From assembly GCA_942490535.1 (NCBI GenBank), contig CALNXQ010000008.1, positions 434,001 to 498,000 of the forward strand: a stretch of DNA of 64,000 bases, read 5' to 3'. The DNA is from JAEINY01 sp942490535 (GTDB taxonomy: Bacteria; Bacteroidota; Bacteroidia; Bacteroidales; Marinilabiliaceae). Both the position numbers and the translations under genes were made by a program. This document shows positions 34,474 to 43,737 of this stretch, piece by piece. Positions within the stretch are counted from its first letter, which is position 1, and each line of letters begins with the position of its first letter. The notes beneath the pieces were generated by a model. It was not told the origin of the DNA, made no database searches, and was given only the letters and a program-made list of their open reading frames with translations.

Positions 34474-36174
34474 TTATCGTTTACCATATTTTCGTTTACG
34501 AATCCATAGAAACAGGATGCTTCCCAATACAATGAGGAGGACAGGAGCGCCTACATTGAGCCATTTCCAGAATGCAGTGCCACTGCTTAGCTTTTCGCGA
34601 TCTAACAGGCGCAAGGTAAAATGACGGCCACGTAAGGTCATCCACCCCTCGTCATCACAGAGGTAATTCACAGCATTCACAATAAAGTCCTTATTTCCGA
34701 AAACCTGTTTGGAGCCTTCATCAAAACCCAAGGGTTGCACCTGAGGATTAGAATCCTTAAAACGTACTTCATTTCGAATAATATCACCATCCGCTACAAT
34801 CACCATCCGGGTCAGCTGACTCTTATCTTTGAAAGACTTACCATTCATTTGAATGCCAGCGGGGACTTGCCTGTTTTGAAAAACGGACGGAAAGTACCCT
34901 TCCTGCGCAATGGCTGTCGGCAAAAAGGATTGGTTAAATGCTTTGCGGTCTGGTTGCCGATTCACTTCCGCCATATTAATAAAAACAGGCGTTTGGTTGA
35001 CTTTGGTCAATTGAGAAGTCCGTAACAGGATCTCACGGTTCAGCTCCAGATGACTTCCCACGGTATCAATCGTACTGGTAAAATCGCCCCTTACCAAATT
35101 TACGTTCCGGGTAATGGGATGAACCGGCGAAGTCGCCATCAATGGGCTATACAACCAAGGGAAAGGGACTAACTTGGGTTGCCCTTTGGGGGCCACATTC
35201 ATCATGATTCGCCCGGCCTGAATATCTTCGACAATCACCGGATTAATACGTACGCCATATTTGAACAATTGATCCTGCAGGTTCACATCGGCATAGAATC
35301 CCATGGTCTGAGGCGACTGCCTCAAGCTATCCATGGTTACATTGACGGCATCAACCAAAAACAGAAGACGACCGCCATTCATGAGGTATTGATCCAGAAT
35401 GAATTTATCCTTCTCCGCGAACGGACGATTGGGCTTGGCAATAATCACCACCTTATAGGGATCTAAAATAGTGAGATCATTACCCAACTGACCACGTTCC
35501 ACCTGGTAGTAGGCCGAAAGTGCATCGGTAGCTTCAATCACATCCAGCTCATCCAATTCGCCATGCCCCTCTAAAAAGGCAATGCGCGGTTTTTCTTCCG
35601 TGATTAGGCGTTTGAACGCATCTGCAAACTTAAATTCCAGACTCTCAATGGAGATATTCAAATTCTCGGCCCCTCCTCTTCCGGGAAGATTTTCAAGCAG
35701 GTTAACACCTACCACCCGCTCATTGTAATAAACAAGTGCGTAGGGAAAAACATAAGATCTGATTTTCCGGCCATCCTCAGCTGTTTCATCCACCGATTGA
35801 GGCTCCAGCCCGTATTCCTGCAGCACTTTCATCCGGTCTTTCTTCTCCTGAATCGTGCCTTCGGCCGGATCAATGAACTCATAACCTAATTTATCCCCGC
35901 CATAAATTTCAAACTCTTCCATCATTTCGCGGGTGGCATTGGAAAGTTTGCTGAATCCGACATTCAATTCACCATCCAGATACACCTTCACATAGACATC
36001 AGACGGCAAGTTTGACAGGAACTCTTTGGATGTATCAGATAATGTATACCGCCCTTCCGACGTCAAATCAACGCGGAAAAACCACAGTTGCGCCAACCAA
36101 TTGACCACCACAATGACCACCAATACAAGGGCCAACTTAAAAAGACTACTTATTCTGTTTTCCTGGTTTCTCAT
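34474..36174 (-). CDS. gldG: GldG, gliding-motility ABC transporter auxiliary subunit
   Basis: Membrane-anchored partner of GldF, needed with it for gliding in several Bacteroidota. The N-terminal membrane segment is LFKLALVLVVIVVVNWLAQL; a large periplasmic ABC-auxiliary (GldG/DUF4350-like) domain follows (DLTSEGRYTLSDTSKEFLSN, PRIAFLEGHGELDELDVIEA, LLFLVDAVNVTMD); the C-terminal segment is APVLLIVLGSILFLWIRKRK. About 566 residues, normal. The start at 36174 (MRNQENR) is favoured over 36198, which would overlap the gldF stop. Last gene of the surE-lpxB-gldF-gldG unit. Confidence 0.93.
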   Translation of the reverse strand: MRNQENRISSLFKLALVLVVIVVVNWLAQLWFFRVDLTSEGRYTLSDTSKEFLSNLPSDVYVKVYLDGELNVGFSKLSNATREMMEEFEIYGGDKLGYEFIDPAEGTIQEKKDRMKVLQEYGLEPQSVDETAEDGRKIRSYVFPYALVYYNERVVGVNLLENLPGRGGAENLNISIESLEFKFADAFKRLITEEKPRIAFLEGHGELDELDVIEATDALSAYYQVERGQLGNDLTILDPYKVVIIAKPNRPFAEKDKFILDQYLMNGGRLLFLVDAVNVTMDSLRQSPQTMGFYADVNLQDQLFKYGVRINPVIVEDIQAGRIMMNVAPKGQPKLVPFPWLYSPLMATSPVHPITRNVNLVRGDFTSTIDTVGSHLELNREILLRTSQLTKVNQTPVFINMAEVNRQPDRKAFNQSFLPTAIAQEGYFPSVFQNRQVPAGIQMNGKSFKDKSQLTRMVIVADGDIIRNEVRFKDSNPQVQPLGFDEGSKQVFGNKDFIVNAVNYLCDDEGWMTLRGRHFTLRLLDREKLSSGTAFWKWLNVGAPVLLIVLGSILFLWIRKRKYGKR

Positions 36175-36191
36175 CGATAGAAAATTGGGTA

Positions 36192-36923
36192 TTACCACTT
36201 ACGGCTATTCAAAACCGTTTTGGTGAGAAATAGAAAGAAATAAACCACACCGGCAAAATAAATGATGTCGCGCGAATCGACCACGCCCCTGCTAATGGAG
36301 CGGTAGTGACTATCAATGCCAATGGCTGTAATACTATCGCTCACGGATCTTAAACCCGGCATGGCAGCCAGGGAATCCAGGCCGCTGTATAACAGAAAGC
36401 AAAGCACCACGGCAATCACAAAAGCCACGATTTGATTATCTGTTAAAGCCGAGGCGAAAACACCAATGGCGACGTAGATGGCAGCCAGGAAAAACAATCC
36501 CAGATAGGATCCCCAGGTACCCCCCACATCCATATTACCCACCGGATTTCCCAGCGCATAGACGGAAAAGAAATAGATAAAGGTGGGCAATAAACTGATT
36601 AAAACCACCACTAAACCAGCCAGATACTTTGCCCACACTATTTTCATCTCAGAGATGGGCCGCGTTAACAGCAGCTCCAGGGTTCCCGATTTCTTTTCAT
36701 CGGCAAAGAGACGCATGGTTACTGCCGGCACCAGAAACAAATACACCCATGGTGCCAAATAAAACAAAGAATCCAAGGTGGCATAGCCTCCAAAGATAAC
36801 ATTCATCTCACCGGGGATGACCCATAGAAACAGACCCGTGGTCAATAGAAAAACAGAGACTACCAAAGCCCCGGTGATGGAGCTAAAAAAAGCAGCTACT
36901 TCCTTTCGTAATAAAGAAACCAT
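36192..36923 (-). CDS. gldF: GldF, gliding-motility ABC transporter permease
   Basis: Inner-membrane permease of 243 residues with six hydrophobic segments, starting MVSLLRKEVAAFFSSITGAL and containing FADEKKSGTLELLLTRPISE, the cytoplasmic coupling stretch of ABC-2 type permeases. The cognate ATPase (GldA) is not in the window. It is 3 bp downstream of lpxB and 17 bp upstream of gldG, so surely co-transcribed. Confidence 0.93.
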   Translation of the reverse strand: MVSLLRKEVAAFFSSITGALVVSVFLLTTGLFLWVIPGEMNVIFGGYATLDSLFYLAPWVYLFLVPAVTMRLFADEKKSGTLELLLTRPISEMKIVWAKYLAGLVVVLISLLPTFIYFFSVYALGNPVGNMDVGGTWGSYLGLFFLAAIYVAIGVFASALTDNQIVAFVIAVVLCFLLYSGLDSLAAMPGLRSVSDSITAIGIDSHYRSISRGVVDSRDIIYFAGVVYFFLFLTKTVLNSRKW

Positions 36924-36926
36924 GAA

Positions 36927-38072
36927 TTACTTCTGTTTAGTTGTTTGTTTCAAGGCCTTCAGCATTAACTCTGCCGTTTTATAACTGGATCCGGGACCGC
37001 CCATCCGGCGATGCAATTCTTCATAATCCGCCAGCATCGCTCTTCGACGAGGTGATTCTGTCAATAAATCGCCCAACTCCTGCTCCAGTTTCGCCAGTGA
37101 GAAATCGGCCTGAAACAACTCAATGACGGCTTCTTTCTCCAAAACTAAATTGACCAGCGATATATAAGGTACCTTAATCAGAATTTTTTTGGCAATAAAG
37201 TCAGTGACCTTGCCACCCCACATTTTGTAACACACCACTTGCGGACAATTCAGCAAAGCCGTTTCAAGGGTAGCCGTGCCGGACGTCACCAGTGCCACCC
37301 GGGCCTGCTGCAGCAATTCATAGGTCTGATCAAACACCACCGCTACATCCATCCCATCAATAAATGGCTGGTACTCTTCATAGGAAAAAGAAGGTGCCCC
37401 GGCAATCACAAACTGATGATCGGGATACTTCTCCACCATCTTCAGCATATCGGGCAATACATATTTTATCTCCGACTTACGACTGCCTGCCAGCAAGGCT
37501 ACTTTAGGCCGCTGGTCTAACTGATTACGATCTATGAATGACTCAAAAGCCTCATCCTTATTTTTGCGATTATGAATAGCATCCAACACCGGATTACCAC
37601 TGTACTCCACCTCAATGCCATAGGATTGAAAGAACTTCGTTTCAAAAGGCAAAATGGTAAACATCCTGTTGACGTAGGCCTTTAATTTGTGTACCCGCTT
37701 ACGATTCCAGGCCCACACTTTAGGCGCTATGTAATAATAAACGTTTAAATTATGTGCCCGGGCAAACTTGGCCATCCGCAGATTAAAACCGGCATAATCA
37801 ACCAGTATTAATACATCGGGTTGATACGCTAAAATATCTTCCTGACACAATTTAAAGTTTTTGCGAATGGTATTAATGTTCATCAGTACATCCCATCCCC
37901 CCATAAAGGCCGTATCTTTATAATGCCGCACGAGCGTGCCCCCCTGGGCCTGCATCAGTTCACCTCCCCAATACCGGAACTCCGCTTCAGAATCCAAATC
38001 TTTCAGAGCTTTCATCAGGTTGGAAGTATGTAAATCGCCGGATGCTTCGCCAGCTATCAAATAATATCGCAT
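36927..38072 (-). CDS. lpxB: Lipid-A-disaccharide synthase
   Basis: Glycosyltransferase that joins UDP-diacylglucosamine and lipid X to give the lipid A disaccharide, at the inner membrane. The length (381) is usual. Motifs: LIAGEASGDLHTSNLM at the N-terminus, WGGELMQAQGG, ALLAGSRKSEIKYVLP, and VTSGTATLETALLNCPQVV near the C-terminal nucleotide site. It lies 4 bp after the small membrane protein gene and 3 bp before gldF. The link of lipid A synthesis with gliding genes in one transcript is notable. Confidence 0.95.
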   Translation of the reverse strand: MRYYLIAGEASGDLHTSNLMKALKDLDSEAEFRYWGGELMQAQGGTLVRHYKDTAFMGGWDVLMNINTIRKNFKLCQEDILAYQPDVLILVDYAGFNLRMAKFARAHNLNVYYYIAPKVWAWNRKRVHKLKAYVNRMFTILPFETKFFQSYGIEVEYSGNPVLDAIHNRKNKDEAFESFIDRNQLDQRPKVALLAGSRKSEIKYVLPDMLKMVEKYPDHQFVIAGAPSFSYEEYQPFIDGMDVAVVFDQTYELLQQARVALVTSGTATLETALLNCPQVVCYKMWGGKVTDFIAKKILIKVPYISLVNLVLEKEAVIELFQADFSLAKLEQELGDLLTESPRRRAMLADYEELHRRMGGPGSSYKTAELMLKALKQTTKQK

Positions 38073-38076
38073 ACTA

Positions 38077-38373
38077 TCAAATCATAAATTTTAAAATTAC
38101 AACCAACACAGCATAAACCAGTGTAGCTGTTACAATGCCTCTGGCTGCCAGCAAACGATCCAGATTAATGGCCACAAAAAACACAATCAAGTTGGGCAGC
38201 ACACTAATGCTTAACAATTTTCCAATACTCCCCCGCTCAATCAGCCGGTCCAGGAAAGTCATAAACTCCAGTTGCCCCTTATAGAGTGAGTTGTATAAAA
38301 TGACAGCCATAATCAGTGGTAAAATGAGGCCAATGATGAGGCCAATGTATAATTTATTGCACTTGCAATTCAT
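38077..38373 (-). CDS. Small membrane protein between surE and lpxB
   Basis: A 98-residue protein with three hydrophobic segments (LYIGLIIGLILPLIMAVILY, LPNLIVFFVAINLD, TLVYAVLVVILKFMI). Family not recognised, but a small membrane gene at this exact place between surE and lpxB is usual in Bacteroidota. Its start overlaps the surE stop by about 20 bp and its stop is 4 bp from lpxB, so it is translationally coupled to both. Confidence 0.75.
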   Translation of the reverse strand: MNCKCNKLYIGLIIGLILPLIMAVILYNSLYKGQLEFMTFLDRLIERGSIGKLLSISVLPNLIVFFVAINLDRLLAARGIVTATLVYAVLVVILKFMI

Positions 38374-39142
38374 GGTTTAATCCTTTTAGTTGATCAATAA
38401 CCGGATGTGAGGTGGTATCCAGGAGACAGGGAACGACTGAAACATAGCCTTGACTCAAAACATATTCATCTGTATCGGTAGCTTGCGGTTCCAGGTTTTC
38501 AAAATGACCGGTTAACCAATAGTATTTCCGGTGCCGTGGATCTTCCCGTTCCACAAACTCCTCCACCCATCGTCCATGCGCCTGACGAACCACCTTCATG
38601 CCTCTTACCTCCATCCCGTCGGGAATATTGACATTTAGATAAGTTTGATCGGGTAAGCCATGATCCAACACGTGCTTCACCACCCTTTCGGCAAACATCA
38701 CCGCATGGGTAAAATCCGCTTCATAACTGTAATTCAGTAACGAAAACCCAAGGGATGGAATACCTCCCAATGCACCTTCGCGCGCGGCCCCCATGGTACC
38801 CGAATAATGAATACTCACACTGGAGTTACTGCCGTGATTAATCCCGGATACAACCAGATCAGGATGTCTATCCAACAACTTATTCAAGGCCAGTTTCACG
38901 CAATCAACCGGTGTCCCATTAACTTTATAAACCTTCAAACCCTCCTTTTCCTTCACTAATTTGGCATACAAAGGCACTTTCACAGTGATGGCATGTGACA
39001 TTCCGGAATAGGATTGATTGGGTGCCACCACAACCACGTCCCCAAAGCTTTTCAACATTCGCACGATGGCCTCAATCCCTCCGGCTTTGATCCCATCATC
39101 ATTGGTTACCAGAATTAACGGTCTACGGTTTATGTTTTCCAT
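38354..39142 (-). CDS. surE: 5'/3'-nucleotidase SurE
   Basis: Metal-dependent phosphatase that releases phosphate from nucleoside 5'- and 3'-monophosphates. Motifs: LILVTNDDGIKAGG at the N-terminus, NGTPVDCVKLALNKL, and SGINHGSNSSVSIHYSGTMG. The start at 39142 (MENINRRP) gives 262 residues, the family size; the open frame runs 56 codons further up, but that part is low-complexity and overlaps the promoter. A perfect promoter lies 23-54 bp upstream. First gene of the surE-lpxB-gldFG unit. Confidence 0.95.
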   Translation of the reverse strand: MENINRRPLILVTNDDGIKAGGIEAIVRMLKSFGDVVVVAPNQSYSGMSHAITVKVPLYAKLVKEKEGLKVYKVNGTPVDCVKLALNKLLDRHPDLVVSGINHGSNSSVSIHYSGTMGAAREGALGGIPSLGFSLLNYSYEADFTHAVMFAERVVKHVLDHGLPDQTYLNVNIPDGMEVRGMKVVRQAHGRWVEEFVEREDPRHRKYYWLTGHFENLEPQATDTDEYVLSQGYVSVVPCLLDTTSHPVIDQLKGLNHELQVQ

Positions 39143-39164
39143 CCTATTACTATCTTTAAGCAAC

Positions 39165-39196
39165 CAAAGATATGTATTGTGAGGTAAAGCGACAAA
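39165..39196 (-). promoter_or_regulatory. Promoter of the surE-lpxB-gldFG unit
   Basis: On the minus strand TTTG (39193-39196), 20-bp spacer, TATCTTTG (39165-39172): an exact Bacteroidota consensus, 23 bp upstream of the surE ATG. Confidence 0.8.
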
Positions 39197-39219
39197 ATAC
39201 GCCCGAAGTTTTACAAACA

Positions 39220-39465
39220 GCCAGAATAACAAAACGAAAACCGGCCCCACTCTCCGCAGGCCCTGACAAGCCAACAAAAACAACACGCAGCCGCAGGGCT
39301 GGGCCTCCATTTAAAACAAAAGAACGCTCAGCGCGGCGGCTAAAGCTCCTTTCAAAATGAAAATACCTCCAGCCACACAGCTACACCTTCTTTTTTAATT
39401 CTATACCACCTGCCGCGCGGCGATGCCTCCTTTACATTTGAATGCATCACCAGCCGGGCAGCCAA
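39220..39465. repeat. Degenerate repeat array C, alternating AT- and GC-rich 20-21-bp units
   Basis: About twelve units of 19-22 bp that alternate in composition. AT-rich units (first 20 bases): CCTCCATTTAAAACAAAAGA, GCTCCTTTCAAAATGAAAAT, CCTTCTTTTTTAATTCTATA. GC-rich units between them: CGCTCAGCGCGGCGGCTAAA, CCTCCAGCCACACAGCTACA, CCACCTGCCGCGCGGCGATG. Most units begin with a C-rich CCTCC-like word. The double unit is about 41 bp. It lies in the divergent space between surE and pheT. Confidence 0.65.
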
Positions 39466-39646
39466 CAATGCTTTTTTTTTGCAAAGAACCGGTTGCGGGA
39501 AAGCAGGTATCATTTCAAGCAAGCCTTACAGCCGCCAGGAATACATTGAACGAGGATTCATCCATCAAAAGGAGAAGACACCGTTGATGGGCTCCAATAA
39601 AAAATAATTTCCCGATTATATTTTAGTATTCAGCCCCTAAAATCAT

Positions 39647-39654
39647 TACTTTTG
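39647..39654 (+). promoter_or_regulatory. Probable promoter -7 box for pheT
   Basis: TACTTTTG, matching TAnnTTTG, about 100 bp before the pheT start; the leader between them contains CCCCGTCCCGTCGGG, a GC-rich partial hairpin. Confidence 0.55.
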
Positions 39655-39752
39655 TTCGCTGTTGAAAAAAGGCCCCGTCCCGTCGGGTCTATCCGGCTGA
39701 TATTAAATCAACCAACCGCATTACATGTTTAACATTTAATGAAATTAGACGA

Positions 39753-42206
39753 ATGAATATTTCTTATAACTGGCTGAAAAACTACATTGATATTGATCTT
39801 GCCCCGGAAAAAGTTTCCGAGATTTTAACCGACATCGGACTGGAAGTTGGTAGCATTGAAGAAATTCAGTCGGTAAAAGGGGGGCTGGAAGGCCTCGTAA
39901 TTGGTGAAGTATTGACTTGTGAAAAACACCCGGATGCCGATAAACTAAGCAAAACAACTGTAAATATCGGCCAGGGCGAACCTCTACCTATCGTGTGTGG
40001 TGCGCCCAATGTAGCTGCCGGTCAAAAAGTGGTGGTAGCCACCGTAGGTACTGTTTTGTACAGCGGTGACGATAGCTTCACCATTAAAAAATCAAAAATC
40101 CGTGGAGAAGTATCCATGGGAATGATTTGTGCGGAAGATGAAATTGGGATGGGAACCAGCCACGATGGCATCTTGGTGTTACCTTCAGACGTGACTGTGG
40201 GCACTCTTGCCAAAGATTATTTCAACGTTGAAACAGACATCAGCATTGAAGTGGACCTTACACCCAACCGGGTAGATGCCGCCTCTCATTATGGTGTAGC
40301 CCGCGACCTGGCGGCTTATCTGAAACAACAAAATCCGGAAATTCAGGTACAATTGCCAGCTGTGGATGCATTCAAACCCGATAATACCAACTATACTGTT
40401 AGTGTAACCGTTGAAAACAATGAGGCTTGCCCGCGTTATTGTGGGGTGACCATCAGCGACATCACGGTGAAGGAATCACCCAAATGGTTACAAACAAAAC
40501 TTAAAGCCATTGGTTTAAGTCCTATCAATAACGTGGTTGATGTGACCAATTTCGTGTTACATGAGTTAGGTCAACCATTACATGCCTTTGATGGAGCTAA
40601 AATAAAGAAGGATACCGTGGTTGTAAAAACACTGGCGGATGGCACGTTATTCAAAACCCTGGATGAAGCTGAACGCGAGTTATCCGATCAGGACTTAATG
40701 ATCTGTAACGCTGAAGAAGGCATGTGTATTGCCGGTGTTTTTGGTGGAATTGAAAGCGGCGTGAGTGCTTCAACAACAAAAGTATTTTTAGAAAGTGCTT
40801 ATTTCAACCCGGTTTGGGTGCGTAAAACTGCCAAAAGACATACCCTAAGTACCGATGCCAGTTTCCGCTTTGAGCGTGGTATTGATCCAAACATCACAGT
40901 TTATGCACTTAAACGTGCCGCTCTTTTAATTAAAGAGGTAGCCGGTGGTACTATTTCCAGCGACATTGTCGACATCTATCCGCAGCCCATAGCCAATCAT
41001 GAAGTATCGGTAAAATACAGCAATGTCCACCGATTGATTGGAAAAGAGTTACCGAAGGAAACCATCCAAAAGATTGTGACTGGCCTGGAGATGGAAATCA
41101 AATCTGAAACAGAAGTTGGCTTAGAACTTTCCATTCCTCCTTATCGCGTGGATGTAACACGTGAGGCAGATGTGATTGAAGATATTTTAAGAATTTACGG
41201 CTATAATAACATTGAGATGCCGGATTCGGTGAACAGTACCATTTCCTATTCACCAAAACCCGACAATCATAAACTCACTAATCTCATTGCCAACCAGCTT
41301 ACCGCGACCGGATTCAGTGAAATCATGTGTAACTCACTGACCAAAGTCAGCTATTACGAGGCTTTAAAATCCTACCCAGCTGACCAGTTGGTTAAGTTAG
41401 CCAACCCCTTAAGCCAGGACTTGGGTGGCATGCGTCAAACACTGCTGTTTGGTGGTCTGGAATCCATTCAGCACAACCGCAACCGACGCAACGCCGATCT
41501 GAAATTGTTTGAATTTGGAAACTGTTATTATTATACACCAGAGGCTTCTAAAAACGCGGTTGAAAGTTATAACGAGGATCAACACCTGGCCATTTTCATG
41601 ACCGGAAACAAAGCGGCAGCCAACTGGAACACCGCTGAACAAGCCATTTCATTCTTTGATTTAAAAAATCAGATTGAGAATATGCTGGCTCAGCTTGGAT
41701 TAACATTTAATGATTTCAGTGAAGAAGAAATAACTTCTGATTTATTCGCAGAAGGCCTCTCTTTGAAAATGGGTGATAAAACCATTATCAATTATGGTTT
41801 AGTAGATGCCAAAATACTAAAAGCATTTGACATTGATGCACCAGTTTGTTTTGCTGAAATCAAGTGGGCACCGATCCTTAAAAAAAGCAGCAAGAAAACC
41901 ATTACATACAGTGAAATTTCAAAATTCCCTGAAGTAAAAAGAGACTTGGCCCTTCTCTTAAATAAGGAAGTCAAATTTGCTCAAGTAAAGGAGATTGCTC
42001 AAAAAACGGAGAAGAAGCTACTAAAAAGCGTCTCCTTGTTCGATGTGTTTGAAGATAAAAAATTAGGCGATGGCAAAAAATCCTATGCCGTCAGCTTCAT
42101 CTTGCAAGATGAGACCAAAACACTTAATGACAAGCAAATCGAAAAAATCATGAATAAATTTATGATGAACTTCGAAACTGAGTTGGGTGCTCAAATAAGG
42201 AAGTAA
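39753..42206 (+). CDS. pheT: Phenylalanine--tRNA ligase subunit beta
   Basis: Large subunit (817 residues, normal) of the alpha2-beta2 enzyme that charges tRNA-Phe. Domain order as expected: N-terminal MNISYNWLKNYIDIDL, the EMAP-like tRNA-binding domain (LTCEKHPDADKLSKTTVNIG), the B3/B4 editing region (DLTPNRVDAASHYGVARDLA), B5 (VDVTREADVIEDILRIYGYN), the catalytic-like fold, and the C-terminal ferredoxin-like anticodon-binding domain (FPEVKRDLALLLNKEVKF). pheS is not adjacent, which is usual in Bacteroidota. A terminator follows at 42227. Confidence 0.97.
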   Translation: MNISYNWLKNYIDIDLAPEKVSEILTDIGLEVGSIEEIQSVKGGLEGLVIGEVLTCEKHPDADKLSKTTVNIGQGEPLPIVCGAPNVAAGQKVVVATVGTVLYSGDDSFTIKKSKIRGEVSMGMICAEDEIGMGTSHDGILVLPSDVTVGTLAKDYFNVETDISIEVDLTPNRVDAASHYGVARDLAAYLKQQNPEIQVQLPAVDAFKPDNTNYTVSVTVENNEACPRYCGVTISDITVKESPKWLQTKLKAIGLSPINNVVDVTNFVLHELGQPLHAFDGAKIKKDTVVVKTLADGTLFKTLDEAERELSDQDLMICNAEEGMCIAGVFGGIESGVSASTTKVFLESAYFNPVWVRKTAKRHTLSTDASFRFERGIDPNITVYALKRAALLIKEVAGGTISSDIVDIYPQPIANHEVSVKYSNVHRLIGKELPKETIQKIVTGLEMEIKSETEVGLELSIPPYRVDVTREADVIEDILRIYGYNNIEMPDSVNSTISYSPKPDNHKLTNLIANQLTATGFSEIMCNSLTKVSYYEALKSYPADQLVKLANPLSQDLGGMRQTLLFGGLESIQHNRNRRNADLKLFEFGNCYYYTPEASKNAVESYNEDQHLAIFMTGNKAAANWNTAEQAISFFDLKNQIENMLAQLGLTFNDFSEEEITSDLFAEGLSLKMGDKTIINYGLVDAKILKAFDIDAPVCFAEIKWAPILKKSSKKTITYSEISKFPEVKRDLALLLNKEVKFAQVKEIAQKTEKKLLKSVSLFDVFEDKKLGDGKKSYAVSFILQDETKTLNDKQIEKIMNKFMMNFETELGAQIRK

Positions 42207-42226
42207 GCAATCATTTAGATATACGA

Positions 42227-42260
42227 AAAGAGCGAACTCAATTGAATTCGCTCTTTTTAT
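42227..42260 (+). terminator. Terminator of pheT (may serve both strands)
   Basis: Perfect stem AAAGAGCGAA / TTCGCTCTTT (42227-42236 and 42247-42256) with T tail; it lies between convergent genes. Confidence 0.85.
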
Positions 42261-42275
42261 TTGAGTGTATAGGAA

Positions 42276-43019
42276 TTATTCAACCAGCTTCAATTCCCAC
42301 TTATAAGATGCATTCGTAAACGCATTGCTCCACCGGATGAGTAATTTATCACCTGCTTTACAATTTAAAACAACCCGTGATTGCAGAGTCTTTCCAACTG
42401 AATTGGAAGACGCAATGGAGACATCAGGATCACTACCATAGACAAATAAACAAGTATTCTCACTGGTCAATCCCTGACTTGATATTAAATATTGCCCATC
42501 GCCATCAACTGCAAATTCATACCATGAATCACCCTTGTGCGCATGATTGGTCGCGAAGACACCGGACCTTATTGATATCGGATTCAGAGGAGATATTCCT
42601 TCAATTGACGTTTCGACCAGACTCCAATCAATGGTTTCAGCATCCTCCAAACCATCCCAATAAAAATAGTAAACTTCATCCTTTTCACATCTGAAGTCTA
42701 ACTTTACCTGCTGCATATCTTTTAGTACCGAACTCTGAACCAAAGTTTCTTTCCCTTCTCCCCGATATACTAAAACATTGCAATTGGTATTAAACTTTTC
42801 ACTGCTTTCCAATAGAAGTAAACCATAATTTTTGGCCGAGTATTTAAACAGTCGACGACTGTGATCTACCGTTAGTGATTCTCCAGATGAAACGACAATC
42901 ACATCCCTGGGTGTCTTGAATTCATACTCATAACCTGCAGCAGCAACACCAACAGGCACCCACCACATCAATAGAAAAAGTGTTCCCAGAACTTTTCCAC
43001 TAAACAACATACATTTCAT
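42276..43019 (-). CDS. Hypothetical secreted protein with beta-rich repeats
   Basis: About 247 residues, family not recognised. The signal peptide begins MKCMLFSGKVLGTLFLLMWW and ends near VAAAG; an ATG eight codons upstream (43043) is possible. The mature protein falls into two similar beta-rich halves, each with an F-x-Y or W-Y-E-F start, an N-C-(N/L)-V-(L/F)-V-Y-(R/G) strand (NCNVLVYRG and NTCLFVYGS) and a L-(D/N)-(F/C)-(R/K)-C-(E/K) strand (LDFRCEK and VVLNCKAG). The pattern recalls pre-peptidase C-terminal or lectin-like beta-sandwiches. Not in an operon. Confidence 0.6.
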   Translation of the reverse strand: MKCMLFSGKVLGTLFLLMWWVPVGVAAAGYEYEFKTPRDVIVVSSGESLTVDHSRRLFKYSAKNYGLLLLESSEKFNTNCNVLVYRGEGKETLVQSSVLKDMQQVKLDFRCEKDEVYYFYWDGLEDAETIDWSLVETSIEGISPLNPISIRSGVFATNHAHKGDSWYEFAVDGDGQYLISSQGLTSENTCLFVYGSDPDVSIASSNSVGKTLQSRVVLNCKAGDKLLIRWSNAFTNASYKWELKLVE

Positions 43020-43729
43020 TACAATAGTATTACTAATTCCCACTGCAATATTACAATATTCTTACACTTATTGCTTTTATTTTTACGAATTGACTATTAA
43101 TACTGACAATTCATTAACTTTTGAAATTAAAAATAGATTTAAAGATCAAAAGGAATGCATCAGCATTACATTGATTATAAATCCACAAATAAAAAGTGCA
43201 AGAATTATACTTGACAATCCAGACAAACACATTAAATTAAATCACAAATAACCACGCCCATGAAAAAAATAAAAATACACCCTGGAGATATTACCCGATT
43301 AAACGTGACTGCCATTGTCAATGCTGCTAATTCGTCACTTTTGGGAGGTGGCGGGGTGGATTGAGCCATTCATCGTGCAGCAGGACCAGAGCTATTAAAT
43401 GCATGTCGCCGTTTGAAGGGATGCGCTACCGATCAGGCGAAAATAACCAAAGGTTATCAACTACCAGCCAAATATGTCATCCACACGGTTGGTCCCATAT
43501 GGCGAGGAGGAAATCACCACGAAGCGGAATTATTGAAATCATGTTACTTGCAATGCTTAAAAATAGCCGAAGACAAACGCTTTGACACCCTTGCATTTCC
43601 TAACATTAGCACTGGCGTATATGGATTTCCCAAAGAAGAAGCCGCTGATATAGCCCTATCAACCGTAGAAACATTCCTAAGCCAACACGCGTTCCCAGAA
43701 ACCGTAATCTTCGTCCTCTTTGACGAGGA

Positions 43730-43737
43730 GAATTTAA
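43730..43737. repeat. Target site duplication, left copy
   Basis: GAATTTAA immediately before the left inverted repeat of the ISL3 element, identical to 45088-45095. Eight bases is the ISL3 norm. Confidence 0.95.

Noticed and set aside
43362..43364. Selenocysteine at the macrodomain TGA
   Set aside because: The position is a conserved Gly in the family, no SECIS-like hairpin is apparent, and the gene is also broken by an insertion.
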